Program-made: the position numbers and the translations under genes
The notes under the pieces: generated by a model
What the model saw: only the letters and a program-made list of their open reading frames with translations
Databases searched by the model: none
Told to the model about the DNA's origin: nothing
Shown: piece by piece, positions 1-11,575 of the stretch
How positions within the stretch are numbered: position 1 is the stretch's first letter
Layout of the letters: the number at the start of each line of letters is the position of its first letter
From: Stomoxys calcitrans
Lineage: Eukaryota > Arthropoda > Insecta > Diptera > Muscidae
DNA: 64,000 nucleotides
Direction of reading: 5' to 3'
Assembly (NCBI RefSeq): GCF_963082655.1
Contig: NC_081555.1
Coordinates: 23,476,291 to 23,540,290, forward strand

Positions 1-1610
1 ATTGGGATCTAAAGGGAAAAAATGGAAGGTATGCGTTTCCCTATATGCAAAAAATAATCGCCTTTATATCGTGGGACAGTCTAATATACACTTTAGAGGG
101 TCGCAGTTCAATATATAAACGGCATGACTAGATTAGTAAAACCCCATCCCTTGGTGGACCATCCATGTCCATTAATAATATTTTAAACCTTTTGCGAGTG
201 GTATAACAATCAAAGGATGTTCTATCAAAAGTCAAGATTTTCTCACAACTAATAACTCCACACACACAACATGCATCAAAGATTACACCATCTTCAAACA
301 GAATCTCATTTATACAAACACTTTCACACAAAGATTCCAGCTTAATACCATGTAAAGTGGAAACTCGACATCAATGTAAAGAGTCAAAGGAAAAGCAAAC
401 AAACCAACAGAAAAAATAGCTAGCAGACAAAATAGCTAGTCAAGCAATCCAACAACCAAATGGCACATGAGTACAAAGAAGTGCTCAACACTTTTCTCCG
501 GGCGTATGTGTATGGAATGAAAAGGACCCTTGAAAACATATGCAAAGTTGTTAACAAGACAGACTTGATGAAATATCCCACCACACACCTCTAGCTGTCT
601 CACACCTTCATACTGCTAACACTTCACTGCAAACACTTTTCGCCTTAAATAAATTACTTAACCTATCTAATCTAACCATGGCCAGGTAAGTAAACATGGC
701 AAGGACCTGCAAGAATATTCACCGCATGGCAAACCCACACAAATACAAGTAAGCGTGCAATCTTGTAATACTGAAGATTTCTTTACATAAATTCTCTAAG
801 GAATGTGTAATGGCATGATATTTTTGTGCACATGTTTGATTTCCGTTTTTTTTTTTTTTTTGCAAAAGTTGCTTCAAGATGGCTTGTTAGAGTGATGTAG
901 ATGTCTATACCTAACAACACTTTGACTAACACGTGAAATAGACAAACACTCTTTTCACATGTATGTGCATAATCTAATTAAACATACACATACACATTCT
1001 TTGGCATATGCTTGAAGAATGTGGATTTAATAAAGTAGCAGCCTTAAGAGTTCCCTTAAGCATTTTTGGAGAGGCTTCGTCAACTCGTAAACTATTTTTA
1101 ATAGCTCTTCCTGTCAATAAATGGCTTGTTTTAAAGGATCTTAGTTTTTTATGAAAGTTTCTTAAAAAGAGACCATATACCAGTCTCTTTCTGGCTTTAA
1201 TCATTTGCAATGGTTTACAGTTTTAAAGAGGTAACTCGCTCTACCCTAAGGTATACATTTTGCTAACATTTTTCTCTATTTGCTTTTCCTGGCAAAGGAA
1301 TTGATACCAAAAATGTATAAAGCCACTAAAAAGGGAACAAAAATGAAACGGTTATTCCCATGTATACCATAATACTCCTTTAGGCAACCACAACTATGAT
1401 TAATAATAAAGTCATCCATCATGCTCGAATATGTGGAAAACCAAGACACCTACCTAGACTTCCAGTTAACCACAAAAGATTGCGGAAACATATCAGTATG
1501 CAATAAATCTTTTCGTAAACACCACCAAAGGATGTGAGGTATGCTAATCTAGTGATTCCGAAATATTTATGGGCGATTCGATAAGGTACAAATGTATATT
1601 AGAGTGTCCC
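1..1610. other. Non-coding stretch, no gene recognised
   Basis: AT-rich DNA in which I recognise no gene or repeat family. A T-run lies at about 846-860. The longest open stretch on the minus strand (974-1210) starts with a lysine/arginine-rich segment, but it has no match I can name and no convincing splice context. I treat it as chance. Confidence 0.5.
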
Positions 1611-1617
1611 AAAAAAA

Positions 1618-3415
1618 AATGTTTATACCCACCACCATAGGGGGTATATTCACTTAGTCATTCCGTTTGCAACGAAATATCCATTTCCGATCCTATAAAG
1701 TATATATATACTTGATCGTCGTAGGTTAGGTTAGGTTAGGTTGAAAAGAAGGTGGGGATATTAATCCGCCCCATGCCACTACGGACATACACTTAAGCCA
1801 GTCATCGGCTTGTTATGCGCTCTAAAAATTATAAAGTAACCTCTAAAAAGAAAATTTTAAGTTAGGAATTCCGTGCTACTCACAAAATCCTTAATTGTTT
1901 TCAATGCCACTCCCCTAAGTTGTTTCTGATATTGTGTCTCTACCTAAGTACCGGTATCTGTTGGACGCGAAAGCCGGGCAATGACAAAGGAAGTGCTCCA
2001 ATTTCCCATCATCTTCCTCGCATGCCCTACACATGCTATCACTTGCCGCACCGATTTTACATAAGTGAGCTCGTAGTCCTATGTGTCCCGTTATGATACC
2101 AAAAGCTATACTGACCTCCTTTTTGCTTCCTTTCAGTAATAGTCTCGTCTTCTTACGATCTGGATCCCCCCATAGGATTTTCGACGTCCTACCGACCGTT
2201 TCGCTGTTCCACAATGTTGTATGCGCATTCGTTGCCCGCCCCCTAAACTCGGACTGCGTCGACCCGAAAGGCTTCGGGTTAACCAAGTTTATTGACTTTT
2301 ATTGATCGTTGTAAAAATCTAAGACGATCTAGCAATGTCCGTCCATCTGTCTGTTGAAATCACGCTACAGTCTTAAAAAATAGAGATATTGAGATGAAAC
2401 TTTGCAAAGATTCTTTTTTGAAACCTTAGGTAGGTTAAGTTTGAATATGGGCTATATCGGACTATATCTTGATATAGCCCCCATATAGACCGATCCGCCG
2501 ATCAAAGATCTTAGGCCCATAATAGCCACATTTATTATCCGATTTTGTTGAAATTCGGGACAGTGAGTTATGTTGGGCCCCTCGAAATCCTTCTTCGATT
2601 TGGCCTCGATCGGTCCAGATTTGGGCATAACTGTCATATAGGCCGATCTTTCGGTTTAAAGGACAGTGAGTTGTGATAGACCCCTCAACATTTTTCTGCA
2701 AGTTGGCCCAGATCGCACCAGATTTGGATATAGCTGCCATATAGACCGATCTCTCGATTTAAGGTCTTTGGCCCATAAAAGGCGCACTTATTGTCCGATT
2801 TTGCTGAAATTTGGGACAGTGAGTAAGGTTAAGCTCCTCGACATCTTTCTTCAATTTGGCTCAGATCGGTCCAGATTTGGATATAGCTGCCATATAGACC
2901 GATCTCTCGATTTAAGGTTTTGGGCCATAAAAGACGCATTTCGCCGCAATCTGGGAGAGTGAGTTGTGTTAGGCTCTTCGACATCTTTCTGCACTTTGGC
3001 CCATATCGGTCCAGATTTGGGTATAGATGCCATATAGACCCATCTCTCGATTTAAAGTCTTGGCCCCCTAAAGGCGCATTTATAATCCGATTTCGCTGAA
3101 ATTTGACACAATGACTTATGATAGGCTTTTCGACATCCGTCTCGTATATGGTTCAGATCGGCCTGTATTTGGATATAGCTACCAAAAAGATCAATATTTT
3201 GTTCTACAAAATTGAACAACAACCTGACTTATTAGGTAACTCAATGTCCGTGTCGAAATTGGTCCAAATCGGACCATATTTAGATATAGTTGCTATGGGG
3301 GCATTAATTGTTCACTTTTCACTGAATTATGACAAAAGCTGGTTTACATATATACCCGTGGTAGTGGGTATCCAAAGTTCGACCCGGCCGAACTTAACGC
3401 CTTTTTACTTATTGA
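1618..3415 (-). repeat. DINE-like array, family B copy 1 (split by a LINE)
   Basis: Starts with a TATACCCACCACCATAGGG head and a CATTCCGTTTGCAAC block, continues after the LINE at 1723-2301 with a GTCCGTCCATCTGTCTG core, then tandem units spaced about 140-153 bp (TTTGGATATAGCTGCCATATAGACC at about 2727, 2880 and 3020 in varied form). It ends with GGGTATCCAAAGTTCGACCC, the hairpin CCGGCCGAACTT and TTTTTACTT. The same head-core-units-tail order recurs in the other family B copies. Strand is marked minus because the hairpin tail comes last. Open reading frames inside are by-products of the repeat. Confidence 0.8.
1723..2301 (-). mobile_element. LINE family F2, 5'-truncated 3' end (copy 1)
   Basis: On the minus strand this carries the C-terminal end of a non-LTR retrotransposon ORF2 (1915-2286). 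Visible is a zinc-knuckle-like pattern MCRACEEDDGKLEHFLCHCP (C-x2-C, H, C), the usual element after an RNase H domain in I/LOA/R1-type LINEs. The protein start matches the NPKPFGS segment of the copy at 14.5-15.1 kb, so the family is the same. After the ORF comes a short 3' UTR and then an (AACCT)n tail, seen here as AGGTTAGGTTAGG from 1723. The fragment is bounded by an 11-bp target duplication, TTGATCGTCGT (1712-1722) and TTGATCGTTGT (2302-2312). It therefore arrived by target-primed reverse transcription, truncated at the 5' end, into a family B array. It cannot be autonomous. Confidence 0.85.
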
Positions 3416-3644
3416 AACTCATACCCTCCATTTTTTGCCCTTTGATCCCAATAAGCAAAAAAATATAACCAAACATTATGGCTATCGGTTAACGATAACC
3501 CCTGCCGACATGGGCGACATGTGATGTAAAGCTTTTTAAGGAATCCAGTTGGTTATTTTAGGCCCTAGCATGAAATTAGTATACAAAGGAAACATTTATG
3601 TAGAATTCATTATAAAACCAGTAATGGTGGTGCTGACTGAAATT

Positions 3645-3880
3645 CAAATTTGTTACAGGCATATTTATCGACCTAGAGACGAAGCCTATTAAAATTGGAA
3701 ATATCGGTTCAGATTAGAATATAGCTCCCATACACATGTTATCCGATTTGCAGTAATAATGCAAAACATTGTCATTTGTTAACCAATTCTTGTTGGAAGG
3801 ATTTTCTCTTGACTCTCGACATTACTGGTGAATTTTATAGAAATCGGCTCAGATTTAGACATAGCTCTCATATCTTATAT
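3645..3880 (-). repeat. DINE-like array fragment, family C
   Basis: Contains the family C signatures CGGTTCAGATTAGAATATAG, GCAGTAATAATGCAA, TCATTTGTTAACCAATTC and GACTCTCGACATTACTGG, all found repeatedly in the larger copy at 38.0-39.5 kb. Head and tail are missing. It runs directly into a family D repeat. Confidence 0.7.
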
Positions 3881-4745
3881 ATAAAAATCAATGTGTGTTT
3901 GTTTGTGGGTTAGTTCGTTTGTTTGTATGTTTGTTTGTGTGTTTCTTAGAGACTCAAAAACGGCTGAACGGATTTTCTTGAAATTTTCAAACATGGTGTA
4001 TAATGATCCCGTGGTGAAAATAGGGTACTACATTTTGTGATATCTGAAGGGGGGGGGGGGGGGGGGGGGGCGGACCCTCCCCCTTACCCTAATTTTCAGA
4101 AACGCCAGATCTCGGTGAGGGGTGGTGCGATTTAAGCGAAATTTTGTGTGCTCTCTTATATTAAGCTAAAAACAAAAATTTCGGATGGGGTACCTAGGGG
4201 GGAAGCCCCACCCCCAAAACCAACCAAATATGTATATCGACCAATCATGACAATATGGGACTCAAATGAAAGGTATTGAAGAGTAGAAAACATATCTGAT
4301 ATCCAATTATCAGGCTAAGTGTATAGGGGACCACCCCAACCCCCAAAACACCACTAAATCGGACATAATTACCGACCTTGGCAATATGGGACTCAAATGA
4401 GAGGTATTTTCGAGTAGAATACGAATTTGGTATCCAAATGTGGGACCAAGTTTCTGGTGGTGCATCCCTTCCGCAAAACACTCCCCAAACAGGACATTTT
4501 TACTGATCATGGCAATATGGGCCTTATATAAAAGGTATTTAAGTGTAGAATACGAATCTGATATCCAATTGTTGGTTCAGAATTGGATATAGCTCCCACA
4601 TTGTACTTAAAGGGTAGGTGTAGATCATTATACAGTCGGCACCGCTCAACTTTGGCCCTTTCTTACTGGTTTTTATTCTATCCCACTGAGCCGCCTCCGC
4701 AATTTTTATACCGGGGCGACTAACCATGTGGGTAACTTATGGATC
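3881..4745 (+). repeat. Family D repeat, copy 1
   Basis: Opens with TATATATAAAAATCAATGTG and a run of TTTG-rich DNA, then GACTCAAAAACGGCTGAACG, followed by units containing AATATGGGACTCAAATGA and GGTATCCAA/GATATCCAATT. The inverse copy at 48.8-50.1 kb ends with the complementary sequence, so these are the same family in opposite orientations. A block of 22 consecutive G lies at 4049-4070. From about 4570 the sequence switches to a family C tail (TAGGTGTAG, GTCGGCACCGC). Confidence 0.65.
4049..4070. repeat. Poly-G run, 22 bases
   Basis: Twenty-two uninterrupted G residues inside the family D repeat. It could form a G-quadruplex, and its length is probably unstable and hard to sequence accurately. 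Confidence 0.9.
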
Positions 4746-5987
4746 TACTTAACTTAACTCTCTGATATCCTTTCAAAAGTTTAAGATCAATGTCATGATT
4801 TCCAGATTTGCAACCACTGTGCAGACTAATAAAACATTTAATTTATTGCAGTCCACTCTGCAAATGGAGCGCATACGAACTCAGCTAATGAACCCAGCCA
4901 AAAATCATCACTTAACTATGCACCATCACTTCATTTAATTAAAATTAGCTGCTGCTTAAATCCTTGCAAAATTATTCTTCATTATAGATAGCCATCTTGA
5001 TATAATGCCAAACTTCCTCTCAATCTGTCATTAGGGATTTGTAACATTTGTCAAACATTGTCATTTACTTAGTTGTGATTTGCCAAATAACCAGCACAAG
5101 CCCACAAACAAACACATGCTACTCATATCAACAAGGCCAGCATCATCAGCGGAACAAGCAACAGCAGCACCAGCAGAAGTTGCCAAAGAGTCAAAGTTTA
5201 ATTAACAAAAATTTCCATAATCCTCTTAATCACAAATTGAGCAAAAATGCCAGGGATTTACTATGTGTGTGTGTGTGTGTGTGTGTGTTGGTGTAAGCTT
5301 TGCTAATGGTTGAGCATGGTAGGTAGTAGTGGGTGTATAATTATCTGTTGTTGTCATTGTAAGAGCAAGAGCACAATGATTGAAACCACACAATTATCGT
5401 AACATTAAAAATCCGCTAATTAGCTATAATCTTAACATATGCGACACGGGGATGTATTAACGAAATTTTCTAATGAGTTATTAGGGTCTTATCTTAAAAA
5501 TAAGTAAAGAAAGGCAATACTGAAAACCTTGCTACATCCTTAACTTGTTCATAAGTTTTTTTTTATGCAAAACAAACATATTTTTGCAATGGGTAGATAT
5601 CACCACCAACAATAAAACCTACCTACTATTGAATGACCCTAATTATGTATCTTGTTTTTCTTTCTCGGAACACTCTAATTAGCTATGGAGCGCGTGATTA
5701 CCCCCCAACCCTTGGATAACGGAATGTGGTGTATGCCCAGAGACAAAAGCAAAACATTAACTAATGGCAAATGTTATTATAATCAGCAATAACACGCGTT
5801 TAATTAATTGGAAGTGGGTATATGACAAATGAGGTTGTGTAGCGAAGACACACACACAGAAGGAAGCTGATGAAATGCAAAGATAGCTAATGAAAAATAC
5901 TGGGTGGGGGAGAAAAGTTTAAAAACTTTCCCATTGAAATGAATTTAGACAAAATTTTCCAAAAAAATTTTTAAATATGATAAATTA
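4746..5987. other. Non-coding stretch with a (TG)n microsatellite
   Basis: AT-rich DNA with no gene recognised. It holds a TG dinucleotide run at about 5264-5288 and CAG-rich sequence at 5140-5200 that gives a spurious Gln-rich reading frame. No mobile-element signature is seen. Confidence 0.55.
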
Positions 5988-6850
5988 AAACAAGTAAAAG
6001 CGTGCTAAGTTCGGCCGGGCCGAATCTTATGTACCCTCCACCATGGATCGCATTTGTCGAGTTCTTTTCCCGGCATCTCTTCTTAGGCAAAAAAAGGATA
6101 TAAGAAAAGATTTGCTCTGCTATTAGAGCGATATCAAGATATGGTCCGGTTTGGACCACAATTAAATTATATGTTGGAGACCTGTGTAAAATGTCAGCCA
6201 ATTCGAATAAGAATTGCGCCCTTTGTGGTCTCAAGAAGTAAAATAGAGAGATCGATTTATATGGGAGCTGTATCGGACTATATACCGATTCAGACCATAA
6301 TAAACACGTATGTTAATGGTCATGAGAGAATCCGTCGTACAAAATTTCAGGCAAATCGGATAATAATTGCGACCTCTAGAGGCTCAAGAAGTCAAGACCC
6401 AAGATCGGTTTATATGACAGCTATATCAGGTTATGAACCGATTTGAACCATACTTGGCACAGTTGTTGGATATCATAACAAAACACGTCGTGCAAAATTT
6501 CATCCTAATCGGATAAGAATTGCGCACTCTAGAGACTCAAGAAGTCAAGACCCAAGATCGGTTTATATGGCAGCTATATCAAAACATGGACTGATATGGC
6601 CCATTTACAATACCAACTGACCTACACTAATAAGAAGTATTTGTGCAAAATTTCAAGAGGCTAGCTTTACTCCTTCGGAAGTTAGCGTGCTTTCGACAGA
6701 CAGACGGACGGACATGGCTAGATCGACATAAAATTTCACGACGATCAAGAATATATATACTTTATGGGGTCTCAGACGAATATTTCGAGTAGTTACAATC
6801 AGAATGACGAAATTAGTATACCCCCCATCTTATGGTGGAGTGTATAAAAA
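5988..6850 (+). repeat. DINE-like element, family A copy 1 (complete, short)
   Basis: Runs from ACAAGTAAAAGCGTGCTAAG and the hairpin TTCGGCCGGGCCGAA, through TACCCTCCACCATGGATCGC, several units of the type GGCTCAAGAAGTCAAGACCC / AGATCGGTTTATATGACAGC, a short GACAGACAGACGGACGGACA core, CGACGATCAAGAATATATAT, to TACCCCCCATCTTATGGTGG AGTGTATAAAAAAA. Start and end carry inverted copies of TACCCTCCACCAT, so both ends appear present. Confidence 0.8.
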
Positions 6851-6867
6851 AAGTATTTAAAAAATCG

Positions 6868-7790
6868 TATATATAACCAGTAAGGAAGGGCAAAACTGGA
6901 GCGGTGCCGACTTTATAATATCCTACACCTACCCTATAGGTACAAGTGGGAGCTATGTCTAATTCTGAACCAATTTTGATGGACCTCGCCGGATGTTTTC
7001 AGATGGGTTATGAAAATCCCCGTATTATATTTCGAGCAAATCAAATATGTTCAAAATGTAAATCTAAATCGATTTTGACCAAACTTCTTAGATATTGCGG
7101 TAGTCATCGAGGAAACCATTGTGCACAATTTTGGCAAGATTGGTCAATAAATGACCTTGCAGTGGCTTTAGCAGTGAAAGTCGGGTTTTAGAAGTAAAAA
7201 GTGGCAGCTATATCCAAATCTAAACCAATTTCTATGAAATTCGCCAGTAACATTAAGAGTCATAAAAAAATCCTTCCTGTCAAATTTCGAGAGAGTCGGT
7301 TAACAAACGAGCACTTTTTTGCCAAATTTCTTAAAATCGGACGAACATATACATGGAATGAACCGATTTCTATGAAATTCACGAGTAATGTCGAGAGTTA
7401 TTAGAAAATCCCTTGTACCAAATTTCCAGAGAATCAAGTAACAAATGACCATTTTATTGCAGTATTACTGCAAATCGGACGAACATATATATGGGAGCTA
7501 TATCCAAATATGAACCGATTTTTTCCAATTTCAATAGGCTTTGCCCCTAGGCCGAAAAACATGCCCGTACCAAATTTAAAGTCGATCGGATGAAAATTGC
7601 GACCTGTAGTTTGTACACAAATTAACATGGTCAGACTAGTAGAGAGACGGACATAGCTAAATCGAATCAGAACATGATTCTGAGTCGATCGGTATATTTG
7701 TCAATGGGTCTATCTCTCTTCCTTCTGGGTGTTACAAACAAATTCACTGTGTTGTAATGCCCCGTACCACAGTAGTGGCGTAAGGCTTCA
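6868..7790 (+). repeat. DINE-like element, family C copy 1
   Basis: Begins with the hairpin-like GGAGCGGTGCCGACTTTATA and TATCCTACACCTACCC, followed by units with GGGAGCTATATCCAAATATG, ACAAATGACCATTTTATTGC and AATCGGACGAACATATATAT. It ends with AGAGACGGACATAGCTAAAT, GAGTCGATCGGTATATTTG, TTCTGGGTGTTACAAACAAA and GTACCACAGTAGTGG. This is the family C order seen again at 57.7-59.4 kb. Confidence 0.78.
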
Positions 7791-8260
7791 TAAAGTGAAA
7801 TCAATAAGTTTGTACAGGGGCAATATCTATTTAGAAGCCAATAGGGGCTGCAGTATGTTGTGTAAAATTTGTTTGTTGTATCAATTTGCTTTTTACCATA
7901 AGGATCTTGTTTAGCCTCTTGGTATTCGATTGCATAATCTGCGGATATCACGTCTCTTTGTTTAAATATTAATTAAGATACATGATGGCGCATCAAAGTC
8001 ATCGTTGACATATATCTGGTGTGTGTCTTTGACGAAGCGGAGTTGCAAGGTTTTTGTAACCACCCCATATGAGAATGGGGTATATTAACTTGGTTATTGC
8101 TTTTGCAACACTATTGAAGAACTGACATAACATGTGTGGTATGGTAAAAGTAGAACAATTTGGACGCTCTAAATAATTCTGAGTCGCTATCAATCCAAAA
8201 AAGTATCTTCGAAAAAGTATTCGAAGCGCATGTTTTATCTTATTTAGGTAAAAATAACTT
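7791..8260. other. Non-coding stretch with a head-like scrap
   Basis: No gene seen. Around 8052-8105 a short piece resembles a family A/B head (TTTTGTAACCACCCCATATG, GAATGGGGTATATT), without array units behind it. Confidence 0.45.
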
Positions 8261-8261
8261 T

Positions 8262-8519
8262 AAGTTATTATATTCCAGTAAGGAAAGGCTAAAGTCGGGC
8301 TATGCCGACTTTATAATAACCTACACATGCCCTATAAGTACAAAGTGTGAGATATATCTAATTCTGAACCAATTTTGATGGGCCTCGATTTATTGAACAA
8401 TCGGTATCAAATTTCGAGCAATGCAAACATTTTCAAACTGTAACAACTACTGTTGACAAATGACAACATTATTGCAAATTACCCTAAATCTGACATCTAA
8501 ATTTGAACCGATTTTGATC
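8262..8519 (+). repeat. DINE-like fragment, family C
   Basis: Begins with ATTCCAGTAAGGAAAGGCTA and GGCTATGCCGACTTTATAAT, then CCTACACATGCCC, TTCTGAACCAATTTTGATGG and TGACAACATTATTGCAAAT. It breaks off where LINE F1 begins. Confidence 0.65.
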
Positions 8520-8679
8520 AAACTTCCCTGTCTTAGGGGGATATATTCTGCTTGTATTAGAATACGATATTTATATACCAGTGGGATGAAGGGACACGAA
8601 GGTCATTTTCATTCCGAAAGCTGGAAAACCCTACCACAAGAAGGCGAAAGATTTTCGTCCTATTACTTTGTAATCCTTT

Positions 8680-9260
8680 ATGCTGAAAACTCTTAAGAGG
8701 TTGATAGAAATATATCTTAGGGCAAAAATCCCTGGAGATCGCCTGTCTCGGCAGCAGCATGCATATAGTAAAGGCAAATCCACTGAAACTGCCCTTCAAG
8801 ACCTAGTCGGATACATAGTGGGTTCTCTCGCTGTCATGGAATATACAATGGTAGCATTTCTTGATATTGAAGGTGCTTTCAATAATGTAAACCCGACGTC
8901 AATCATGAAGGAGTTGGAGTTTCTACTCATCAGCTCTACCGTAAGTGAGTTTACTAATAACTTACTTACTAAAAGATGCATTACGGCAGACTTGGGATCT
9001 GTAGATCTAAAAAGATGGGTCATCAGAGGAACACCTCAAGGAGGTGTACTGTCTACTCTTCTTTGAAAAATAGCCATAACAATTTATTATTGTCTCTGGC
9101 AGAAAAAGGCGTCGCGAATGCTGATGACGTAGCAATTGCGTTTAGGGGAACGTTTTCCAGCACTATAAGAGATATACTTCAGGAAGCTCTACGTGCAACA
9201 GCAAAGTGGGCTACCGAAAGTGGTTCTTTTCAGCAGGAGATACAAGTTTCCTACAGTTGA
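8680..9260 (+). pseudogene. Reverse transcriptase palm fragment of LINE F1
   Basis: The main open piece (8680-9066) shows the RT landmarks in order: HAYSKGKSTETAL (fingers), FLDIEGAFNNV (catalytic Asp A motif, residues about 64-74) and RGTPQGGVLS (motif B, about 114-123). The C motif follows in another frame at about 9117-9140 as NADDVAIAF, where YADD is usual; the tyrosine is gone, apparently with a small deletion. A frameshift near 9066 separates motifs B and C. It primes on nicked target DNA and copies LINE RNA in intact relatives; this copy cannot. Confidence 0.82.
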
Positions 9261-9266
9261 ACCTGT

Positions 9267-9480
9267 CTCCTTAGGTGGAGAGAATGTTCCATTTACGGAA
9301 AGCGCAAAATACCTGGGTGTTTTGCTGGACAGGAAATTGAACTTCAAGTCCAACATTTTGGAAAGGGCAAAAAGGTTTCTCTTGCCCCATACACCTGCAA
9401 GACAGCCATTGGCAAAAGTTAGGTGTTTAGACCGCGTGTCATGCATTGGGTATATACTGCAGTTGTCAGACCTATAATGC
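9267..9480 (+). pseudogene. LINE F1 RT thumb region fragment
   Basis: Encodes FTESAKYLGVLLDRKLNF followed by SNILERAK, the conserved 'KYLGV.LD..L' thumb motif of non-LTR reverse transcriptases. The frame is broken near 9380, after which CIGYILQLSDL reads as an out-of-frame form of the RVMHWVYTAVVRPIMLYG segment kept at 59636. Confidence 0.75.
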
Positions 9481-10011
9481 TATATGGTGTTCTAGTCTGG
9501 TGGACGGTGCTTCAAAAGTCCACCTAGTGTTCAATACTTAACCGGATCCAAACAATGGCTTGTTTGTGCACAGTCGCACTAAGGACGACACCATCTGATG
9601 CACTGAATTTAATGCTATATCTTATGCCTCTGGACATTGTGGCTACCTACTGCCGTGACGCTAAGGGCAAGGGACACTGTGTTATCCTTGATACAATATC
9701 CAATGTTCCAGACAGTGTGGATTACGCCCTACCTGAGCCGCTTTTTGGTAAAAAAAAGTACTGTACCACTATTCCTGATAGAACCGATTGGAACTACGAT
9801 ATGGTTCATGGATGGTTCCAAACTAAACGACCAGGTGAGCTTTGGGGTGTACTCTAAAGATCTAGAACTGTTCATATCAAGCAGAGATCCTTGCTATTAA
9901 GGAAGTGGTAGAATGGCTAAGATATAATGTCATTACGACGATTGGCATAAATATTTTCTCGGACTGCTGAACTCAAAAACCTCCCTTGACTGTCGCAGAT
10001 CTCTTAACGAA

Positions 10012-10566
10012 ATGGCTGAACAGTTCAAAATTCACCTGTTCTGGGTGCCGGGCTACAGAGATATCCCAGGGAATTGTAAAGCTGACGAGCTTGCGAGACT
10101 AGAAACTACCCTACACATTCCAGGGATACTGGAATCTGTGGTTATGCCTCTAGCGACATGTAAGCTAAGTTTTCAGGACCAGGCCCTAAGGACAACGAAT
10201 GATAGATGGTCACAAAGAGGAGGCTGTGAGCAATTCAAAACTATGTGGCCTAATCTCGACTTGAAGAGGTATATGGCTTTGCTGTCATTGGCTAGAACAG
10301 ACGTCTCAGCCATTGTGTCCATCATAACTGGTCACTGTCTAATAGGAAAACATGCTGACAGACTGAAATTTGTGAGTCCCGCACATGCAGTTAGAAGAAG
10401 TTCCACTTTAGGTTCTCATTTCTTTGAGAACCTGTCTGATATAGCGGCTGTGAACATTCGCAAGTTATTCGGTTTTTTAAAGAGATCTGGATGGTTCAAC
10501 GGTGGGAACTGGAAGGCATCTTCCTTCTTATGTTACTGTGGTATCGCAATGAACGAAAACCTCTAA
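10012..10566 (+). pseudogene. LINE F1 RNase H end and C-terminal region
   Basis: Starts within the RNase H domain: HLFWVPGYRDIPGNCKADEL carries the final catalytic region (G-x-x-x-x-N-x-x-A-D), with the His replaced by Tyr (GYRD for GHRD in the other copies). It continues with SFQDQALRTTNDRW and SIITGHCLIGKHADRL, then loses the CxxC...HxxxxC knuckle through a deletion near 10376 (compare FCRSCEDIEEEETIEHLLC at 60.7 kb) and ends with NIRKLFGFLKRSGWFNGG. Confidence 0.78.
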
Positions 10567-10605
10567 GTGAGTCTGATGGCAGACTGCCTCTTAAACCTAA
10601 CCTAA

Positions 10606-11040
10606 CCAATGGTCGAACAGCACGGGTGCTGTTATATGGTTCTGAAGCATGGGTACTTGTGAAAGCAGATGAGGCAGTGCTTGGAGTATTTGAGAGAAAG
10701 ATTCTTGGTAAAATATATGGACCAGTTTGCGTTAATGGAGAATATAGGCGACGTATGTACCAGAAGCTTGTAGTTACACGCATCAAAATACAATAGCTGC
10801 GTTGGCTAGGTCATGTTGTCTGAATTAATGAAGAAGCTCCAGCAAAGAAGTCTTTTGAAGGCAAACACGGTGGTACACGCAAACCGGGAAGACCAAAAGC
10901 CCGATGGAAAGATCAAGTGGTGGGAGACACCTCGAATCTTGATGTCAGAGATTTTAGAGTGGGCACAGAAGATCGAGGCGCTTGGAACGCTATTCTACGT
11001 TCGGATAGTGGAACAAATATTCTGTCATAGCCAATGAAAG
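10606..11040 (+). mobile_element. LINE family F3 (RTE-like) 3' fragment, copy 1
   Basis: Encodes LLYGSEAWVLVKADEAVL, then VFERKILGKIYGPVCVNGEY, a stop, RWLGHVV, and a basic end with RKPGRPKARWKDQVV. This 'YGSE.W.L...FERKILRKI.GP' series is the C-terminal part of an RTE/craft-type non-LTR reverse transcriptase and differs from F1 and F2. One stop (about 10795) and a frameshift interrupt it. It lies immediately after the tail of LINE F1. A second copy is at 16.95 kb and a palm piece in the opposite orientation at 30.5 kb. Confidence 0.75.
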
Positions 11041-11044
11041 TAAG

Positions 11045-11575
11045 TAAACCTATGGTCGAAATCAGTTTATAACCTTGTATAGTTCCCATATAAACCGATC
11101 GCATTATTATACTTCTAGAGGATGCAATTCTTATCCGATTTGGATGAAATGTTGTACAATAACTTCTTCCATGAACTTAAACTTACGTGCAAAATATGGT
11201 CTTAATCGGTTCGCAACCTGATATAGCTCCCACATAAAACGATCTCTGATCTTGACTTCTTGAGCCTCTATAGGGCGCAATCATTGTCCGATTTTCTTGG
11301 GCCCCTACAAGTCTCAATTTTCAACTGATTTATCTGAAATTTGACACAAAGTTCAGACAACTCAGGTGAAAATATACTAATATAAGCCCACTTAAACACC
11401 TAATCCAGATAAGACTTCTTGATACCTTAAAAGCCGCAATCAATTCCCGATTATATTGCTGCAAAATAATACAACAACTGACTGAGTCAATAAAGTCAAA
11501 ATGTTTAGTGGAATCCATGATGGTGGGTACCCAAGGTACGGCCCGGTCGAACTTAGCACGTTTAAACTTGTTTAA
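11045..11575 (-). repeat. DINE-like fragment, family A/B mixed
   Basis: Units with CCCATATAAACCGATCGC, CTTGACTTCTTGAGCCTCTA and TAGGGCGCAAT are followed by GATGGTGGGTACCCAAGGTA and the tail GGCCCGGTCGAACTTAGCAC. The tail wording mixes family A (TTAGCACG) and family B (GTGGGTACCCAA). Confidence 0.65.

Larger units (their letters stand above)
8520..10605 (+). mobile_element. LINE family F1 copy 1, degenerate, with (AACCT)n tail
   Basis: A non-LTR retrotransposon of the RNase H-bearing (I/LOA/R1-like) type, missing its 5' part. In order it holds a reverse transcriptase region (about 8574-9480), a linker, an RNase H region (about 9790-10110), a C-terminal region (to about 10566), a short 3' UTR and a tail ACCTAACCTAACC ending near 10605. 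Several frameshifts break the ORF, for example around 8670, 9066, 9220 and 9960. The RNase H core lost a piece near 9965: only FSDC remains of the expected FSDSQAA motif. Other copies of the same family are at 42.3-44.3, 59.5-61.0 and 63.6-64.0 kb. Assignment to a named clade needs a phylogeny. Confidence 0.85.

Noticed and set aside
1723..1742. (TTAGG)n as an interstitial telomere
   Set aside because: Only about four units, directly joined to a LINE 3' UTR and bounded by a target duplication; it is a LINE tail.
5048..5296. Gln-rich 82-codon frame
   Set aside because: Made of CAG-rich and (TG)n simple sequence; no start context or domain.
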